The notes under the pieces are model-generated. The model was not told the origin of the DNA. It did not search any database and worked only from the letters and a program-made list of their open reading frames with translations. The position numbers and the translations under genes were made by a program. From Eubacteriaceae bacterium (lineage in GTDB: Bacteria; Bacillota; Clostridia; Lachnospirales; Lachnospiraceae), in the NCBI GenBank assembly GCA_910575665.1, contig CAJTFB010000023.1, forward strand, positions 1-62,119: a stretch of DNA of 62,119 nucleotides, written 5' to 3'. Below are positions 27,916-36,316 of this stretch, in pieces (position 1 is the first letter of the stretch; every line of letters begins with the position of its first letter).

Positions 27916-28665
27916 CTACCGGACATCCTCGAAAGAAAACACATGTAAGAATTTTTTTGCACGTTCTGTCCGAGGATGTTCAAAAAATTGTTTTGCCGTT
28001 CCCTCTTCTGCAATTTTACCCTCATCCATAAACACAATCCGGTCTGCCACCGCCTTCGCAAACTGCATCTCATGCGTGACAATCAACATCGTTTTTCCCT
28101 GTCTTGCCAATGCCAAAATGACATCCAGCACCTCCCTGACCATCTCCGGATCAAGTGCAGCAGTTACCTCATCGAACAGCAGAATTTCCGGGTGCATAAT
28201 CAGGGCGCGGACAATCGCCACCCTTTGTTTCTGTCCGCCTGACAACTGCCTGGGGTAACTGTCTGCTTTATCGGACAATCCCACCTTTTTTAGCAGTTTC
28301 AGTGCTTCCTCTTTTACTTCATCCTTTTTTCTCTTTTGCACTTTGACTGGGGACAACATAATATTTCCAAGCACGCTGAGATGCGGAAAAAGGTCATAGC
28401 TCTGGAAAACCATGCCCACCTTCTGTCTTAAAAGGCCTGCACTTTCCTTAACGCCCGATATTTCCTTTCCCTGGAAGCTGATACTTCCAGACTGAATCTC
28501 CTCCAGGCCATTGATACACCTTAGTAAAGTGCTCTTCCCACAGCCGCTTGGTCCCAAAATTACGACCACCTCCCCCTCCTGTACGTTCAGGTTCAGGTCA
28601 TCCAGTATGATATGTCTGTCAAATTTTTTTACCAAATTTTTAATCTCTAATACGGTATCCGCCAT
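27916..28665 (-). CDS. Polar amino acid ABC transporter ATP-binding protein
   Basis: A 249-residue GlnQ/HisP-type ATPase: Walker [11 protein letters not shown]-loop in [19 protein letters not shown], signature [15 protein letters not shown], Walker [13 protein letters not shown], and the switch His in [16 protein letters not shown]. It is the last gene of the four-gene transporter (binding protein, two permeases, ATPase). It starts 3 bases after the preceding permease stop. The substrate is a polar amino acid. Neighbouring cysteine and methionine genes favour cystine or cysteine, but the sequence alone cannot tell. Confidence 0.92.
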   Translation of the reverse strand: MADTVLEIKNLVKKFDRHIILDDLNLNVQEGEVVVILGPSGCGKSTLLRCINGLEEIQSGSISFQGKEISGVKESAGLLRQKVGMVFQSYDLFPHLSVLGNIMLSPVKVQKRKKDEVKEEALKLLKKVGLSDKADSYPRQLSGGQKQRVAIVRALIMHPEILLFDEVTAALDPEMVREVLDVILALARQGKTMLIVTHEMQFAKAVADRIVFMDEGKIAEEGTAKQFFEHPRTERAKKFLHVFSFEDVR

Positions 28666-28668
28666 ATG

Positions 28669-29343
28669 CTAACTCCATTTCCTTTCCAAATATCGGGCTG
28701 TCATGCTGACAGACCAGCAGATGACAAAATATAAAATGAAAATTACCAGAAAAACTCCAAACGCTGCATTCGGACTCGACATGCGGTTTGCCTCGATAAT
28801 CTGCTGCCCCACCTTCAGCACCTCCACAACACCAATCATCAAAATCAGGCTGGTGGTCTTTATCATACGGGTAATCAGATTGATAGATACCGGAATCAGC
28901 CTTCGCAGTGTCTGCGGTAAAATAATATAAAAATATGTCTGTCTCCTGCTTAATCCCAATGCCTCGCTGCTCTCATACTGATGTCTTGGAATACTGAGCA
29001 GTGCGCTTCTGACCAGATCCCCCATTTCCGCAGTCCCCCACATGACAAACACAATGACAGCTGCGGTCTCCCCCGGCAGATTCCATCCCATACTTCTGGT
29101 AGTACCAAAAAACACAAGAAATAAAAGTACCAGTTGCGGCATTATCCAAATAAATTCCAGATAAAATTTTGTCAGGAACCGGATCAGCCTGTTCTTTCTT
29201 GTCATCAAAATTCCCAAAAGAATTCCAAGAGGAATGCTAATCGCAATGGATAACAGGCTGATTTCTACCGCAATCCAAAGCCCATAAAACAGCCGGAGCA
29301 GATTATTGCCTTTCAGAAGAACCTCAAGTCCCAAATCCGGCAT
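28669..29343 (-). CDS. Amino acid ABC transporter permease
   Basis: A 224-residue HisM/GlnP-type permease with about five membrane spans. The EAA loop reads SSEALGLSRRQTYFYIILPQTLRRLIPVSINL, which docks on the ATPase. It overlaps the other permease gene by 20 bases and precedes the ATPase. Two different permeases imply a heterodimeric channel. Confidence 0.9.
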   Translation of the reverse strand: MPDLGLEVLLKGNNLLRLFYGLWIAVEISLLSIAISIPLGILLGILMTRKNRLIRFLTKFYLEFIWIMPQLVLLFLVFFGTTRSMGWNLPGETAAVIVFVMWGTAEMGDLVRSALLSIPRHQYESSEALGLSRRQTYFYIILPQTLRRLIPVSINLITRMIKTTSLILMIGVVEVLKVGQQIIEANRMSSPNAAFGVFLVIFILYFVICWSVSMTARYLERKWS

Positions 29344-29983
29344 AACGCACCCTCCTCTCCACGACCGCCCCCAGGATGGACACCGGCAGTAAAATGAGCA
29401 GATAAAATACTACCAACAGGGTAAGGCTTTCCGTCGTCTTATAATACAGGCCAATCAAATCCTTTGCCGTAAACATCAAATCCATCAGACTGATTGCTGA
29501 AAATACACTAGTTTCTTTAAGGAGGAAAATGATGTTCGCCAAAAAAGCCGGAATGCTGGTAGAAATGGCCTGTGGCAATACTACATAGCGTATCGTCTGC
29601 ATCCTGTTCATTCCCAGACTGTATGCACTCTCCCGCTGAATATCCTCCACACTGTCCAGAGCGCTCCGGAATGCCTCCGCCATATAGCTTCCTCCAAGAA
29701 AAGCTAAACCTGCCACCCCGCAAAACTCCGGTGTCAGAACAATTCCTATTTTAGGCAGACCATAGTAAATGAAAAATAGCTGAACCAGAAGAGGTGTATT
29801 GCGGCTGACCTCTATATAAATCATCACAATCCGCCGCAAAATCGGAATTTTTTCATACAAAATCAATGCACAGACCAGACCGATTACGATTGACAGCAGA
29901 ATCCCCTCTATTCCTAACTGTACTGTTAAAACAGCCGCTCGTTCGTATAAGGGCAAAACACGTTCTATGTATGCAAAATCCAC
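29324..29983 (-). CDS. Amino acid ABC transporter permease
   Basis: A 219-residue paralog of the next gene, again of the HisM/GlnP type. The conserved cytoplasmic loop is RESAYSLGMNRMQTIRYVVLPQAISTSIPAFLANI. The N-terminus FAYIERVLPLYERAAVLTVQLGIEG is typical of the first span. The gene lies downstream of the binding protein, separated by a 150-base spacer with two hairpins, and overlaps the second permease. Confidence 0.9.
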   Translation of the reverse strand: MDFAYIERVLPLYERAAVLTVQLGIEGILLSIVIGLVCALILYEKIPILRRIVMIYIEVSRNTPLLVQLFFIYYGLPKIGIVLTPEFCGVAGLAFLGGSYMAEAFRSALDSVEDIQRESAYSLGMNRMQTIRYVVLPQAISTSIPAFLANIIFLLKETSVFSAISLMDLMFTAKDLIGLYYKTTESLTLLVVFYLLILLPVSILGAVVERRVRYAGFGT

Positions 29984-30026
29984 TATGGCACCTCCCGTCC
30001 GGAATTACTCCGCACTCTTTCGAACA

Positions 30027-30080
30027 TGCCGGCTTTACCGGCACAAATAATCAACGAAAAATGCTGCTTTAGCATTTTTC
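30027..30080 (-). repeat. Two hairpins between the binding-protein and permease genes
   Basis: TGCCGG/CCGGCA (30027-30032 with 30038-30043) and GAAAAATGCT/AGCATTTTTC (30056-30065 with 30071-30080) are perfect stems with 5-base loops. In ABC operons such spacers often stabilise or partly terminate the transcript, so the binding protein is made in excess. That role is inferred here. Confidence 0.6.
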
Positions 30081-30133
30081 TAAGAATGACTTAGTTTCAC
30101 TTGGGCAATGTTATCTACTGCCTTAGTAGAACT

Positions 30134-31006
30134 TCATTCTTTACTCTTGCCACCTTCCACAACCAGCGTTTCTTTGTATTCATCACCATAAGTTTCCGTC
30201 AGCGTTTCATCATAGTCCTTATTGAAGAACTGTTCCTCTTCCAGCTTCTTAATGTCCTCGTTAATCCAATCCAGCAGCGTAGTATTTCCTTTGGTAACGG
30301 CAGGCGCAATCGTATCATTGCTCCCCAGACTTGGAATGCCAACCGTAAATCCGTCATTCTGCTGGGAAAAGGCAATCACTTCCGTGTTATCATTTGCCCA
30401 TGCAACACCTGTTCCATTCTCAAAAGCCTCCTTTGCCGTCGCATAAGAATCAAATTTCTGCAATGGGATATCCGGATAATTTTCTGTCAGATATGTCTCA
30501 GCCGTCGTTCCGGAAATGATAATAATTTTATCGTCTTTATTCCAGTTATCCAGACTCTTGACTACATGGTCATTCCTGCTGACCACGCCTAATGCCACAT
30601 TCATGTATGGCAGTGCAAAATCAACTTCCTCTTTACGCTCATCTGTTACCGTAAAGTTTGCCAGAATAATATCAACCTTTCCGGTCTGCAGATACTCAAT
30701 CCGATTCGCTGCCTCTGTGGAAACATAATTTGCCTTTACGCCCAGATCCTTTGCCAGTCGGTCTGCAAAATAAACATCGTAGCCCTGATAATCTCCATTT
30801 TCATCCACATAGCCAAATGGGTTTTTATCGGAAAATACACCAATGTTTATCGTTCCGTCCTTTTTAATCTCATCCAGCGTTCGGTAGATGGTTTTCCCTT
30901 CTTTTTCAGTTGCATCCCCATTATCTGCTGATTTACCGCAGCCTGCCAAACCCATAGTCAATGCAAACGCCACTCCTAATACAATCCATCTTTTTAACTT
31001 TCTCAT
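30134..31006 (-). CDS. Amino acid ABC transporter substrate-binding lipoprotein
   Basis: A 290-residue type 3 extracellular binding protein. The lipoprotein signal ends GLAGCGK. The fold is recognisable from INIGVFSDKNPFGYVDENGDYQGYDVYFADRLAKDLGV, then RIEYLQTGKVDIILANFTVTDERKEEVDFALPYM. It is the first gene of the polar amino acid transporter and follows metI by 27 bases, so it may be cotranscribed with metQNI. Cystine/cysteine or a related polar amino acid is the likely ligand. Its gene is followed by two hairpins. Confidence 0.92.
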   Translation of the reverse strand: MRKLKRWIVLGVAFALTMGLAGCGKSADNGDATEKEGKTIYRTLDEIKKDGTINIGVFSDKNPFGYVDENGDYQGYDVYFADRLAKDLGVKANYVSTEAANRIEYLQTGKVDIILANFTVTDERKEEVDFALPYMNVALGVVSRNDHVVKSLDNWNKDDKIIIISGTTAETYLTENYPDIPLQKFDSYATAKEAFENGTGVAWANDNTEVIAFSQQNDGFTVGIPSLGSNDTIAPAVTKGNTTLLDWINEDIKKLEEEQFFNKDYDETLTETYGDEYKETLVVEGGKSKE

Positions 31007-31032
31007 CTTCTTTTCTCCTCGTATTCCAATTT

Positions 31033-31692
31033 CTATGCACTTCTTTTATCAATCCGGTTCACAATCCATATTCCTACTTCTTGAAAAAGCTGGACAATCA
31101 GCACAAGAAATGCAACTGTAACAAGCATAATATCCGTCTGATAGCGATAATACCCATAGTTAATGGCAATCGCACCCAGTCCTCCTCCTCCTACGAATCC
31201 TGCCATAGCAGAATATCCAAGAATCGTTGCCATAGATATAAGTACACCTACCAGAAGTGATGGTTTCGCTTCCGGCAAAATAACCTTATAAATAATCTGT
31301 AACCGTGAGGAACCCATTGACTTAGCTGCCTCTATCACACCTGCATCTACTTCTTTCAAGGAAGACTCAACCATTCTTGCCACATAAGGCGCTGCCGCTA
31401 CTACTAATGGAACGATTGTAGCAGTAGATCCAATTGTCGTTCCCACAATCAATCTGGTCAATGGAATGATTGCCACCAACAAAATCAAAAACGGAACAGA
31501 GCGCAACAGATTGATCAGAATCCCCGTCACAAAATGAATTACCCTGCCAGGACATATTCCATTTTTATCTGTGATAAAGCAAATCACTCCCAAAGGAATT
31601 CCTATCACATATGCAATCAGAGTGGAAACCAGTGTCATATATAAAGTTTCTTTTATTCCGTCAACCAGTAGTTCCATCATCTGCAAGTTCAT
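31033..31692 (-). CDS. metI: Methionine ABC transporter permease MetI
   Basis: A 219-residue five-span permease. The loop VIEAAKSMGSSRLQIIYKVILPEAKPSLLVG is the ATPase contact, and GYSAMAGFVGGGGLGAIAINYGYYRY is the MetI hallmark near the C-terminus. It overlaps the metN stop by 4 bases. MetI homodimers carry methionine, and in some Firmicutes also cystine or other sulfur amino acids. Confidence 0.93.
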   Translation of the reverse strand: MNLQMMELLVDGIKETLYMTLVSTLIAYVIGIPLGVICFITDKNGICPGRVIHFVTGILINLLRSVPFLILLVAIIPLTRLIVGTTIGSTATIVPLVVAAAPYVARMVESSLKEVDAGVIEAAKSMGSSRLQIIYKVILPEAKPSLLVGVLISMATILGYSAMAGFVGGGGLGAIAINYGYYRYQTDIMLVTVAFLVLIVQLFQEVGIWIVNRIDKRSA

Positions 31693-32687
31693 CTTGCATC
31701 GCTCCCTTCTACAAAATGAATCCCTTTTTTTCTAAGCATTTTTTTCACGATATCCTGTTTCTCCTGTTCCGCCGGCATCTCTACCAGCATTTGCCCAAAT
31801 GCTTTTCCACCAATGTTTTCTGTATTGGCTCCCAGTATATTAAGTTTTATGCCACTTTCTAATACCAATGCGGCAAAAACAGGTTCAAACGAGGATTGTC
31901 CGTCAAATGCAATCCGGATACTGTGCCTGTCTGCATCCGAACCTGCTTCATCCTTATCCGGCAAAATCAGCCTTCTTGCCGTTTCGGATTTTGGATTCAG
32001 AAAAACTTCCTTTACCTCTCCGGCCTCCTCAATCACACCTTCACTCATTACCGCCACTCTGTCACATACCTGCTCAACTACACGCATTTCATGTGATATG
32101 ATAATTATCGTTACCCCAAGCATTTCATTAATGTGTTTTAAAAGTGCCAGAATAGACCTTGTTGTAATGGGATCTAAAGCACTTGTCGCCTCATCACAAA
32201 GCAAAACTTCCGGATTGGTCGCCAGTGCCCTTGCGATAGCAACTCTTTGTTTCTGCCCTCCTGACAACTGGGATGGATAAGATTTTTCTTTTTCTTCCAT
32301 ATCTACCAGCTTTAGGAGTTCTTTGGCACACTTTATTCTATCCTTTTTGGAAACACCTGCCAATTCCAGAGGATAACAAATATTTTTCAACACATTCCTT
32401 TGTTCCAATAAATGAAACTGCTGGAAAATCATTCCCATCTTTTGTCTGGCATGGCGTAATTCCTTTTCACCTGCAGATGTCAGCTCCTGATTTCCAAAAT
32501 AAACTTTGCCTGACGTCGGCATTTCCAACAAATTGATACACCGAACCAGAGTGGACTTACCTGCACCCGAAAACCCGATAATCCCATAGATTTCCCCTTT
32601 TGAAATATGAACGCTTACATCATTTACGGCGATCACTTTCTTATTGGAGGAAGAAAATTCTTTTGTAATATGTTCCAGGCGAATCAT
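31689..32687 (-). CDS. metN: Methionine ABC transporter ATP-binding protein MetN
   Basis: A 332-residue ATPase: Walker A GFSGAGKST, signature [15 protein letters not shown], Walker B EVLLCDEATSALD. The C-terminal NIL-type ligand-binding domain (about 255-332: RIAFDGQSSFEPVFAAL...GQMLVEMPAEQEKQDIVKKML) lets methionine inhibit transport. GGAGG lies 8 bases before the ATG. It lies between metQ and metI in one operon. Confidence 0.93.
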   Translation of the reverse strand: MIRLEHITKEFSSSNKKVIAVNDVSVHISKGEIYGIIGFSGAGKSTLVRCINLLEMPTSGKVYFGNQELTSAGEKELRHARQKMGMIFQQFHLLEQRNVLKNICYPLELAGVSKKDRIKCAKELLKLVDMEEKEKSYPSQLSGGQKQRVAIARALATNPEVLLCDEATSALDPITTRSILALLKHINEMLGVTIIIISHEMRVVEQVCDRVAVMSEGVIEEAGEVKEVFLNPKSETARRLILPDKDEAGSDADRHSIRIAFDGQSSFEPVFAALVLESGIKLNILGANTENIGGKAFGQMLVEMPAEQEKQDIVKKMLRKKGIHFVEGSDAR

Positions 32688-32714
32688 TTCTACAGCCTCC
32701 TTTACTCCGGCGGA

Positions 32715-33566
32715 TTAAAATATAGGAACTACTGCGCCTTCATACTTATCCTCAATAAACTTTTTGACCTTATCCGACTTTACTGCATCAATCAGCGCCT
32801 TTATCTTCTCCGCATTTTCATTCCCCTCTTTGACAGCAATAATATTAGCATATGTCTTTGCTGCCAGAGAATCTGTTCCTTCCGAAGCCAGAGCATCACT
32901 TAATTTTAAATTTGCTTCGAGCGCATAATTCGTATTGATTGCGGCAACGTCCACATCTTGTAAAGCTTTCGGAACCTGCGCTGCCTCTAATTCCTTAATT
33001 TCAAAATTCTTTGGATTATCCGCAATATCTTTGACTGTCGCAGTAAGACCTGCATTTTCCTTCAACTTAATCAGCCCCTGATCCTGCAAAAGCAACAGTG
33101 CTCTCGCCTCATTTGTGGTATCGTTAGGAACTGCAATAACCGCCCCTTCTTTCAGGTTCTCCAAGCTATCTGATTTCCCGGCATAAATTCCAAATGGTTC
33201 ATAATGGATATCCGCAACACTTACAATATGTGTCCCATTTTCTTTATTGAAGTCTTCCAAATAAGGCAGATGCTGGATATAATTCGCATCCAATTCCCCA
33301 CTTTCCAGTGCTGTATTGGGTATAATATAATCGTTATATTCTACCACTTCCAGTTTGTACCCCTGTTTCTCCAGTTCATCTGATACCGAACGCAAAATTT
33401 CCGCATGGGGCGTAATACTGGCTCCCACCTTAATCACCTCTAAATTCTTTTCAGAACCAGCATCTGCCTTTTTATCTGATGAACCAAAATCCTTACCTCC
33501 GCATCCTGTCAGCAATACTCCTACAATTCCTAAACTTAAAATCAATGTAATCAATCTTATTTTCAT
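32715..33566 (-). CDS. metQ: Methionine-binding lipoprotein MetQ
   Basis: A 283-residue NlpA/MetQ-family lipoprotein with lipobox LLTGCGG. Family motifs are VGASITPHAEILRSV, VEYNDYIIPNTALESGELDANYIQHLPYLEDF and AVIAVPNDTTNEARALLLLQDQGLIKL. It is the first gene of metQNI. The 246-bp MITE at 33591-33836 sits 24 bases upstream of its start, between it and cysK. The operon must therefore be read through the element, or use a promoter provided by it. Confidence 0.93.
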   Translation of the reverse strand: MKIRLITLILSLGIVGVLLTGCGGKDFGSSDKKADAGSEKNLEVIKVGASITPHAEILRSVSDELEKQGYKLEVVEYNDYIIPNTALESGELDANYIQHLPYLEDFNKENGTHIVSVADIHYEPFGIYAGKSDSLENLKEGAVIAVPNDTTNEARALLLLQDQGLIKLKENAGLTATVKDIADNPKNFEIKELEAAQVPKALQDVDVAAINTNYALEANLKLSDALASEGTDSLAAKTYANIIAVKEGNENAEKIKALIDAVKSDKVKKFIEDKYEGAVVPIF

Positions 33567-33582
33567 GTCTAAATCCTCCTGC

Positions 33583-33844
33583 TAGTGTGCGGTAGTGTCA
33601 ACTTTATATACCCAAAATCGGCTCAACCCCAGTAAATTCAATGGTTCCAGAGGTTTTAAAAGCCTTTACCTCCCCTTTCTTTGGCTTAGGCGACCAAAAT
33701 TTTACGTCGGGAACCCGGGCAAGGCCGGGCTGAAAGCCCGTTAAATTCAGCCTTGACGGGGTTTACGTAAGTAAAATATAATCGGCCTCAGTCAAGGAAA
33801 GGGGGTCGATTTTTTCATAATCCGTTTGACACTACCTAGTGTGC
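33583..33844. mobile_element. 246-bp MITE with 11-bp terminal inverted repeats and 8-bp target duplication
   Basis: GGTAGTGTCAA at 33591-33601 is matched by its exact reverse complement TTGACACTACC at 33826-33836. The flanks carry the direct repeat TAGTGTGC at 33583-33590 and 33837-33844. The inside has no coding frame but several short self-complementary segments around GGCCGGGCTGAAAGCCCG. It is a nonautonomous transposon mobilised by an unseen transposase; an 8-bp duplication fits several IS families. It lies between cysK and metQ and fills nearly all of the 309-base gap. Confidence 0.85.
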
Positions 33845-33875
33845 TATTATATATCAGCAACCAAATCTTCATCTT

Positions 33876-34808
33876 TTACCCAAACAATGGCGTTGACAGA
33901 TATCTGTCCCCGGAATCAGGAAGCAATACCACAATTGTTTTCCCCTTATTTTCCGGTCTGCCAGCTAAAAGAGAAGCCGCCTTTAATGCCGCACCGGATG
34001 AAATTCCGACCAATATGCCCTCGCTGACTGCAAATGCCCTTCCTTCCGCAAAAGCATCTTCATTTTCGACAGCAATAATTTCATCGTAAATGTCAGTGTT
34101 TAAGATATCCGGTACAAATCCTGCCCCGATCCCCTGAATCTTGTGCGGTCCCGGTGTTCCTTTTCCCAACACCGGACTGCCAGCCGGCTCTACAGCCACA
34201 ACTTTCACATCCGGATTCTGTTCCTTGAGGTATTCCCCGACACCGGTAATCGTTCCGCCTGTTCCAACCCCTGCCACAAAAATATCTACTTTTCCATCCG
34301 TCTGCTCCCAGATTTCCGGTCCTGTTGTTTCTTTATGTACTGCCGGATTCGCCGGATTTACAAACTGCCCCAGTATTACCGCCCCATCGGTCTCTTTCTG
34401 TAACTCCTCCGCTTTGGCAATGGCGCCTTTCATGCCCTTTGCACCTTCTGTCAGAACCAATTCAGCTCCATATGCTTTCAAAAGATTTCTTCTCTCTACA
34501 CTCATCGTATCCGGCAATGTCAGAATCGCCCGGTATCCCTTTGCTGCAGCAACTGCTGCCAGACCGATTCCCGTATTTCCACTGGTCGGCTCGATAATCG
34601 TTGCCCCTTCTTTTAGAATTCCCTTTTTTTCTGCATCCTCTATCATGGCAAGTGCAATACGGTCCTTCACAGAGCCTGCCGGATTCAGATACTCCAGTTT
34701 TGCAAGAATTACGGCATCTGTCACTTCTGCCTGTTTACTGTAACGGTTCAATTTCAATAACGGCGTCCTGCCAATCAGTTCCAATGCATTTTCTTTTATT
34801 TCACTCAT
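33876..34808 (-). CDS. cysK: Cysteine synthase CysK
   Basis: O-acetylserine sulfhydrylase, a PLP enzyme making cysteine from O-acetylserine and sulfide. The 310-residue protein has PLP lysine K48 in NPAGSVKDR, the substrate loop [23 protein letters not shown] and the C-terminal SSGAALKAA...[16 protein letters not shown]. The ATG at 34808 has GGAGG 7 bases upstream; a TTG two codons earlier is in frame but lacks spacing. The start overlaps the stop of a cysteine-rich leader ORF. Expression is probably controlled by the attenuator at 34801-35064. In Firmicutes CysK can also partner the regulator CymR, and an Rrf2 homolog is encoded nearby. Confidence 0.95.
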   Translation of the reverse strand: MSEIKENALELIGRTPLLKLNRYSKQAEVTDAVILAKLEYLNPAGSVKDRIALAMIEDAEKKGILKEGATIIEPTSGNTGIGLAAVAAAKGYRAILTLPDTMSVERRNLLKAYGAELVLTEGAKGMKGAIAKAEELQKETDGAVILGQFVNPANPAVHKETTGPEIWEQTDGKVDIFVAGVGTGGTITGVGEYLKEQNPDVKVVAVEPAGSPVLGKGTPGPHKIQGIGAGFVPDILNTDIYDEIIAVENEDAFAEGRAFAVSEGILVGISSGAALKAASLLAGRPENKGKTIVVLLPDSGDRYLSTPLFG

Positions 34809-34875
34809 AATCAATCCTCCATTTCTTTACACAAAAAACAGCTGCCATATACTTCCAACAGCTGCAACATCTCAT
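34801..34875 (-). CDS. Leader ORF 2: 24-residue cysteine-rich peptide overlapping the cysK start
   Basis: ATG at 34875 opens a 24-codon frame beginning MRCCSCW. Cys codons at positions 3, 4 and 6 sit just before and on the 5' arm of the terminator hairpin, with a further Cys at 15. The frame runs through the hairpin and the cysK ribosome binding site, and its TGA overlaps the cysK start by a few bases. AGGA lies about 9 bases before its ATG. The layout is that of an attenuation leader peptide with translational coupling to cysK. Translation is not proven. Confidence 0.6.
   Translation of the reverse strand: MRCCSCWKYMAAVFCVKKWRIDYE
34833..34864 (-). terminator. Intrinsic terminator (attenuator) in the cysK leader
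   Basis: On the minus strand CAGCTGTT (34864-34857) pairs with GGCAGCTG (34846-34839), including two G-U pairs, around a 10-base loop. Six T (34838-34833) follow at once. It lies 25 bases before the cysK start, so it can only serve to cut off cysK transcription. Leader ORF 2 is translated across it. Confidence 0.75.
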
Positions 34876-34886
34876 AATATCCAATC

Positions 34887-34985
34887 CTACCTGTCAGCCG
34901 TACATGGAATACAAATCTTATTTCTACCTGTCATCGTATGACAGCACATACACCTTCTCCTGTTATTTTCCATATTTTTCATCAT
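34887..34985 (-). CDS. Leader ORF 1: 32-residue cysteine-rich peptide upstream of cysK
   Basis: ATG at 34985 (a second ATG follows at once) opens a 32-codon frame with five Cys codons at positions 12, 14, 15, 25 and 28, including CMCC. AAAGGA lies about 9 bases upstream. Codons 14-20 form a perfect hairpin (CTGTCAT-ACG-ATGACAG, 34944-34928). The last codons repeat TGACAGGTAG (34896-34887), offering an alternative partner for the CTGTCA arm. This is a likely second sensing or timing element of the cysK attenuator. Confidence 0.55.
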   Translation of the reverse strand: MMKNMENNRRRCMCCHTMTGRNKICIPCTADR

Positions 34986-35035
34986 GGTAATCATTCCTTT
35001 CTTTCCTATTTCAATAGTAGGTTAATATGTTTTAT

Positions 35036-35064
35036 ATTATAGCCATGCACATACTCTTTGTCAA
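35036..35064 (-). promoter_or_regulatory. Consensus sigma-A promoter of cysK
   Basis: On the minus strand a perfect TTGACA (35059-35064) and a perfect TATAAT (35036-35041) are 17 bases apart. Transcription would start near 35029, leaving a 220-base leader before cysK that contains both leader ORFs and the terminator. Confidence 0.85.
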
Positions 35065-35112
35065 TATTACTTCTTCCAGTTTTTTTCTATTGTATCTAAT
35101 AGGCATTTCCTA

Positions 35113-36294
35113 TTACCCGCCTATACATAGTTTTTTCAGTCTTTGCAGCGCCTCCTCCAAAACACTTCTCGGACACGCCACGTTAATTCTCTGAAAACCT
35201 CTCCCACATTCTCCGAAAATCTTACCGCTGTCCAGCCATAATTTTGCCTGGTAAATAATACGACGGTCGAGTTCTTCCGAATCCAGCCCCAATCCCCTGA
35301 AATCCAACCAGACCAGATAGGTTGCCTCCTGTTCCACCAAAGCCACACCGGGCAAATGTTCTGTTACATACTGTCTGGTAAAAGCAATATTGTCCTTTAC
35401 ATAAGACATCATGGCATGATACCATTCCCCGCCTTTGGAATATGCTGTCTCACATGCCACCAGTCCCATAACGCCAAGCTGGCTGATGCCTGCCGCATTC
35501 AGTTCTCTCCTGAATTTTCTCCGCAGCGTCCGGTTCGGAATAAATATATTGGACAGCATCATCCCCGCCAGATTGAATGTCTTACTGGGAGAGGTACAAA
35601 CCACGCAGATTTCCTCAAACTCTTTTTTCAAGCTGGCAAATACATGATGCTCTCCCTGGAAAATAAAATCATGGTGAATCTCATCACTGACGACCGTCAC
35701 TCCATAACGGATGCAGAGTTCCCCCAGTGTGGTTAATTCTTCCACCGTCCACACCCTGCCTACCGGATTGTGGGGGCTGCATAACAGGAACAGCCGGACG
35801 CTCTCTTCTTTGATTTTCTTCTCCAAATCTTCAAAATCGATATGATATTGATTGTCCCCGCCCAGATATAAATCACTGCTTATTACGTTCCTGCCATTGT
35901 CCCGGATTACCTCTGAAAAAGGATAATAAACCGGCTGCTGGATTAATACGCCATCTCCCGGCTCCGTATATGCCCTGACTGCCATCGCCAGTGCAAACAC
36001 CACCCCCGGCGTCTTGATGAGCCACGGCTCCTGCGGCTCCCAGCCATGCCGTTCCTTCATCCAGTCCCGGACCGTCTCAAAATATGGCGTCTGCACCTCG
36101 CTGTACCCAAAGATTCCATGACCCGCCCATTCTGCAAGGGCATCCTCCACATAGGAAGAAGTTCTGAAATCCATATCCGCCACCCACATCGGCAGCACAT
36201 CCTCCGGCATGCCCCGTTTCTTTGCAAAATCATATTTCAAACACTTCGTATTGCTCCGATCGATGACCGTATCAAAATCTAAGTTTCGTTCCAT
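35113..36294 (-). CDS. MalY/PatB-type cystathionine beta-lyase / C-S lyase
   Basis: A 393-residue fold-type I PLP enzyme of the MalY/PatB group: VLPMWVADMDFRTSSYVEDAL, TPGVVFALAMAVRAYTEPGDGVLIQQPVYYPF, LLCSPHNPVGRVWT, VVSDEIHHDFIF and the PLP lysine in TSPSKTFNLAGM. Such enzymes cleave cystathionine, cysteine conjugates or cysteine to a thiol or sulfide, pyruvate and ammonia. The ATG at 36294 has a GGGGG site 8 bases upstream; the frame is open 21 codons further. It starts 22 bases after the cooS stop and is cotranscribed with it. The cysK promoter lies directly downstream of its stop. Confidence 0.9.
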   Translation of the reverse strand: MERNLDFDTVIDRSNTKCLKYDFAKKRGMPEDVLPMWVADMDFRTSSYVEDALAEWAGHGIFGYSEVQTPYFETVRDWMKERHGWEPQEPWLIKTPGVVFALAMAVRAYTEPGDGVLIQQPVYYPFSEVIRDNGRNVISSDLYLGGDNQYHIDFEDLEKKIKEESVRLFLLCSPHNPVGRVWTVEELTTLGELCIRYGVTVVSDEIHHDFIFQGEHHVFASLKKEFEEICVVCTSPSKTFNLAGMMLSNIFIPNRTLRRKFRRELNAAGISQLGVMGLVACETAYSKGGEWYHAMMSYVKDNIAFTRQYVTEHLPGVALVEQEATYLVWLDFRGLGLDSEELDRRIIYQAKLWLDSGKIFGECGRGFQRINVACPRSVLEEALQRLKKLCIGG

Positions 36295-36316
36295 AACAAT
36301 GTCCCCCTGCCTCCTG

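Noticed and set aside
34801-35064. T-box or SAM riboswitch in the cysK leader
   Set aside because: The conserved T-box sequence and the S-box core are not present; the leader-peptide and terminator explanation fits better.
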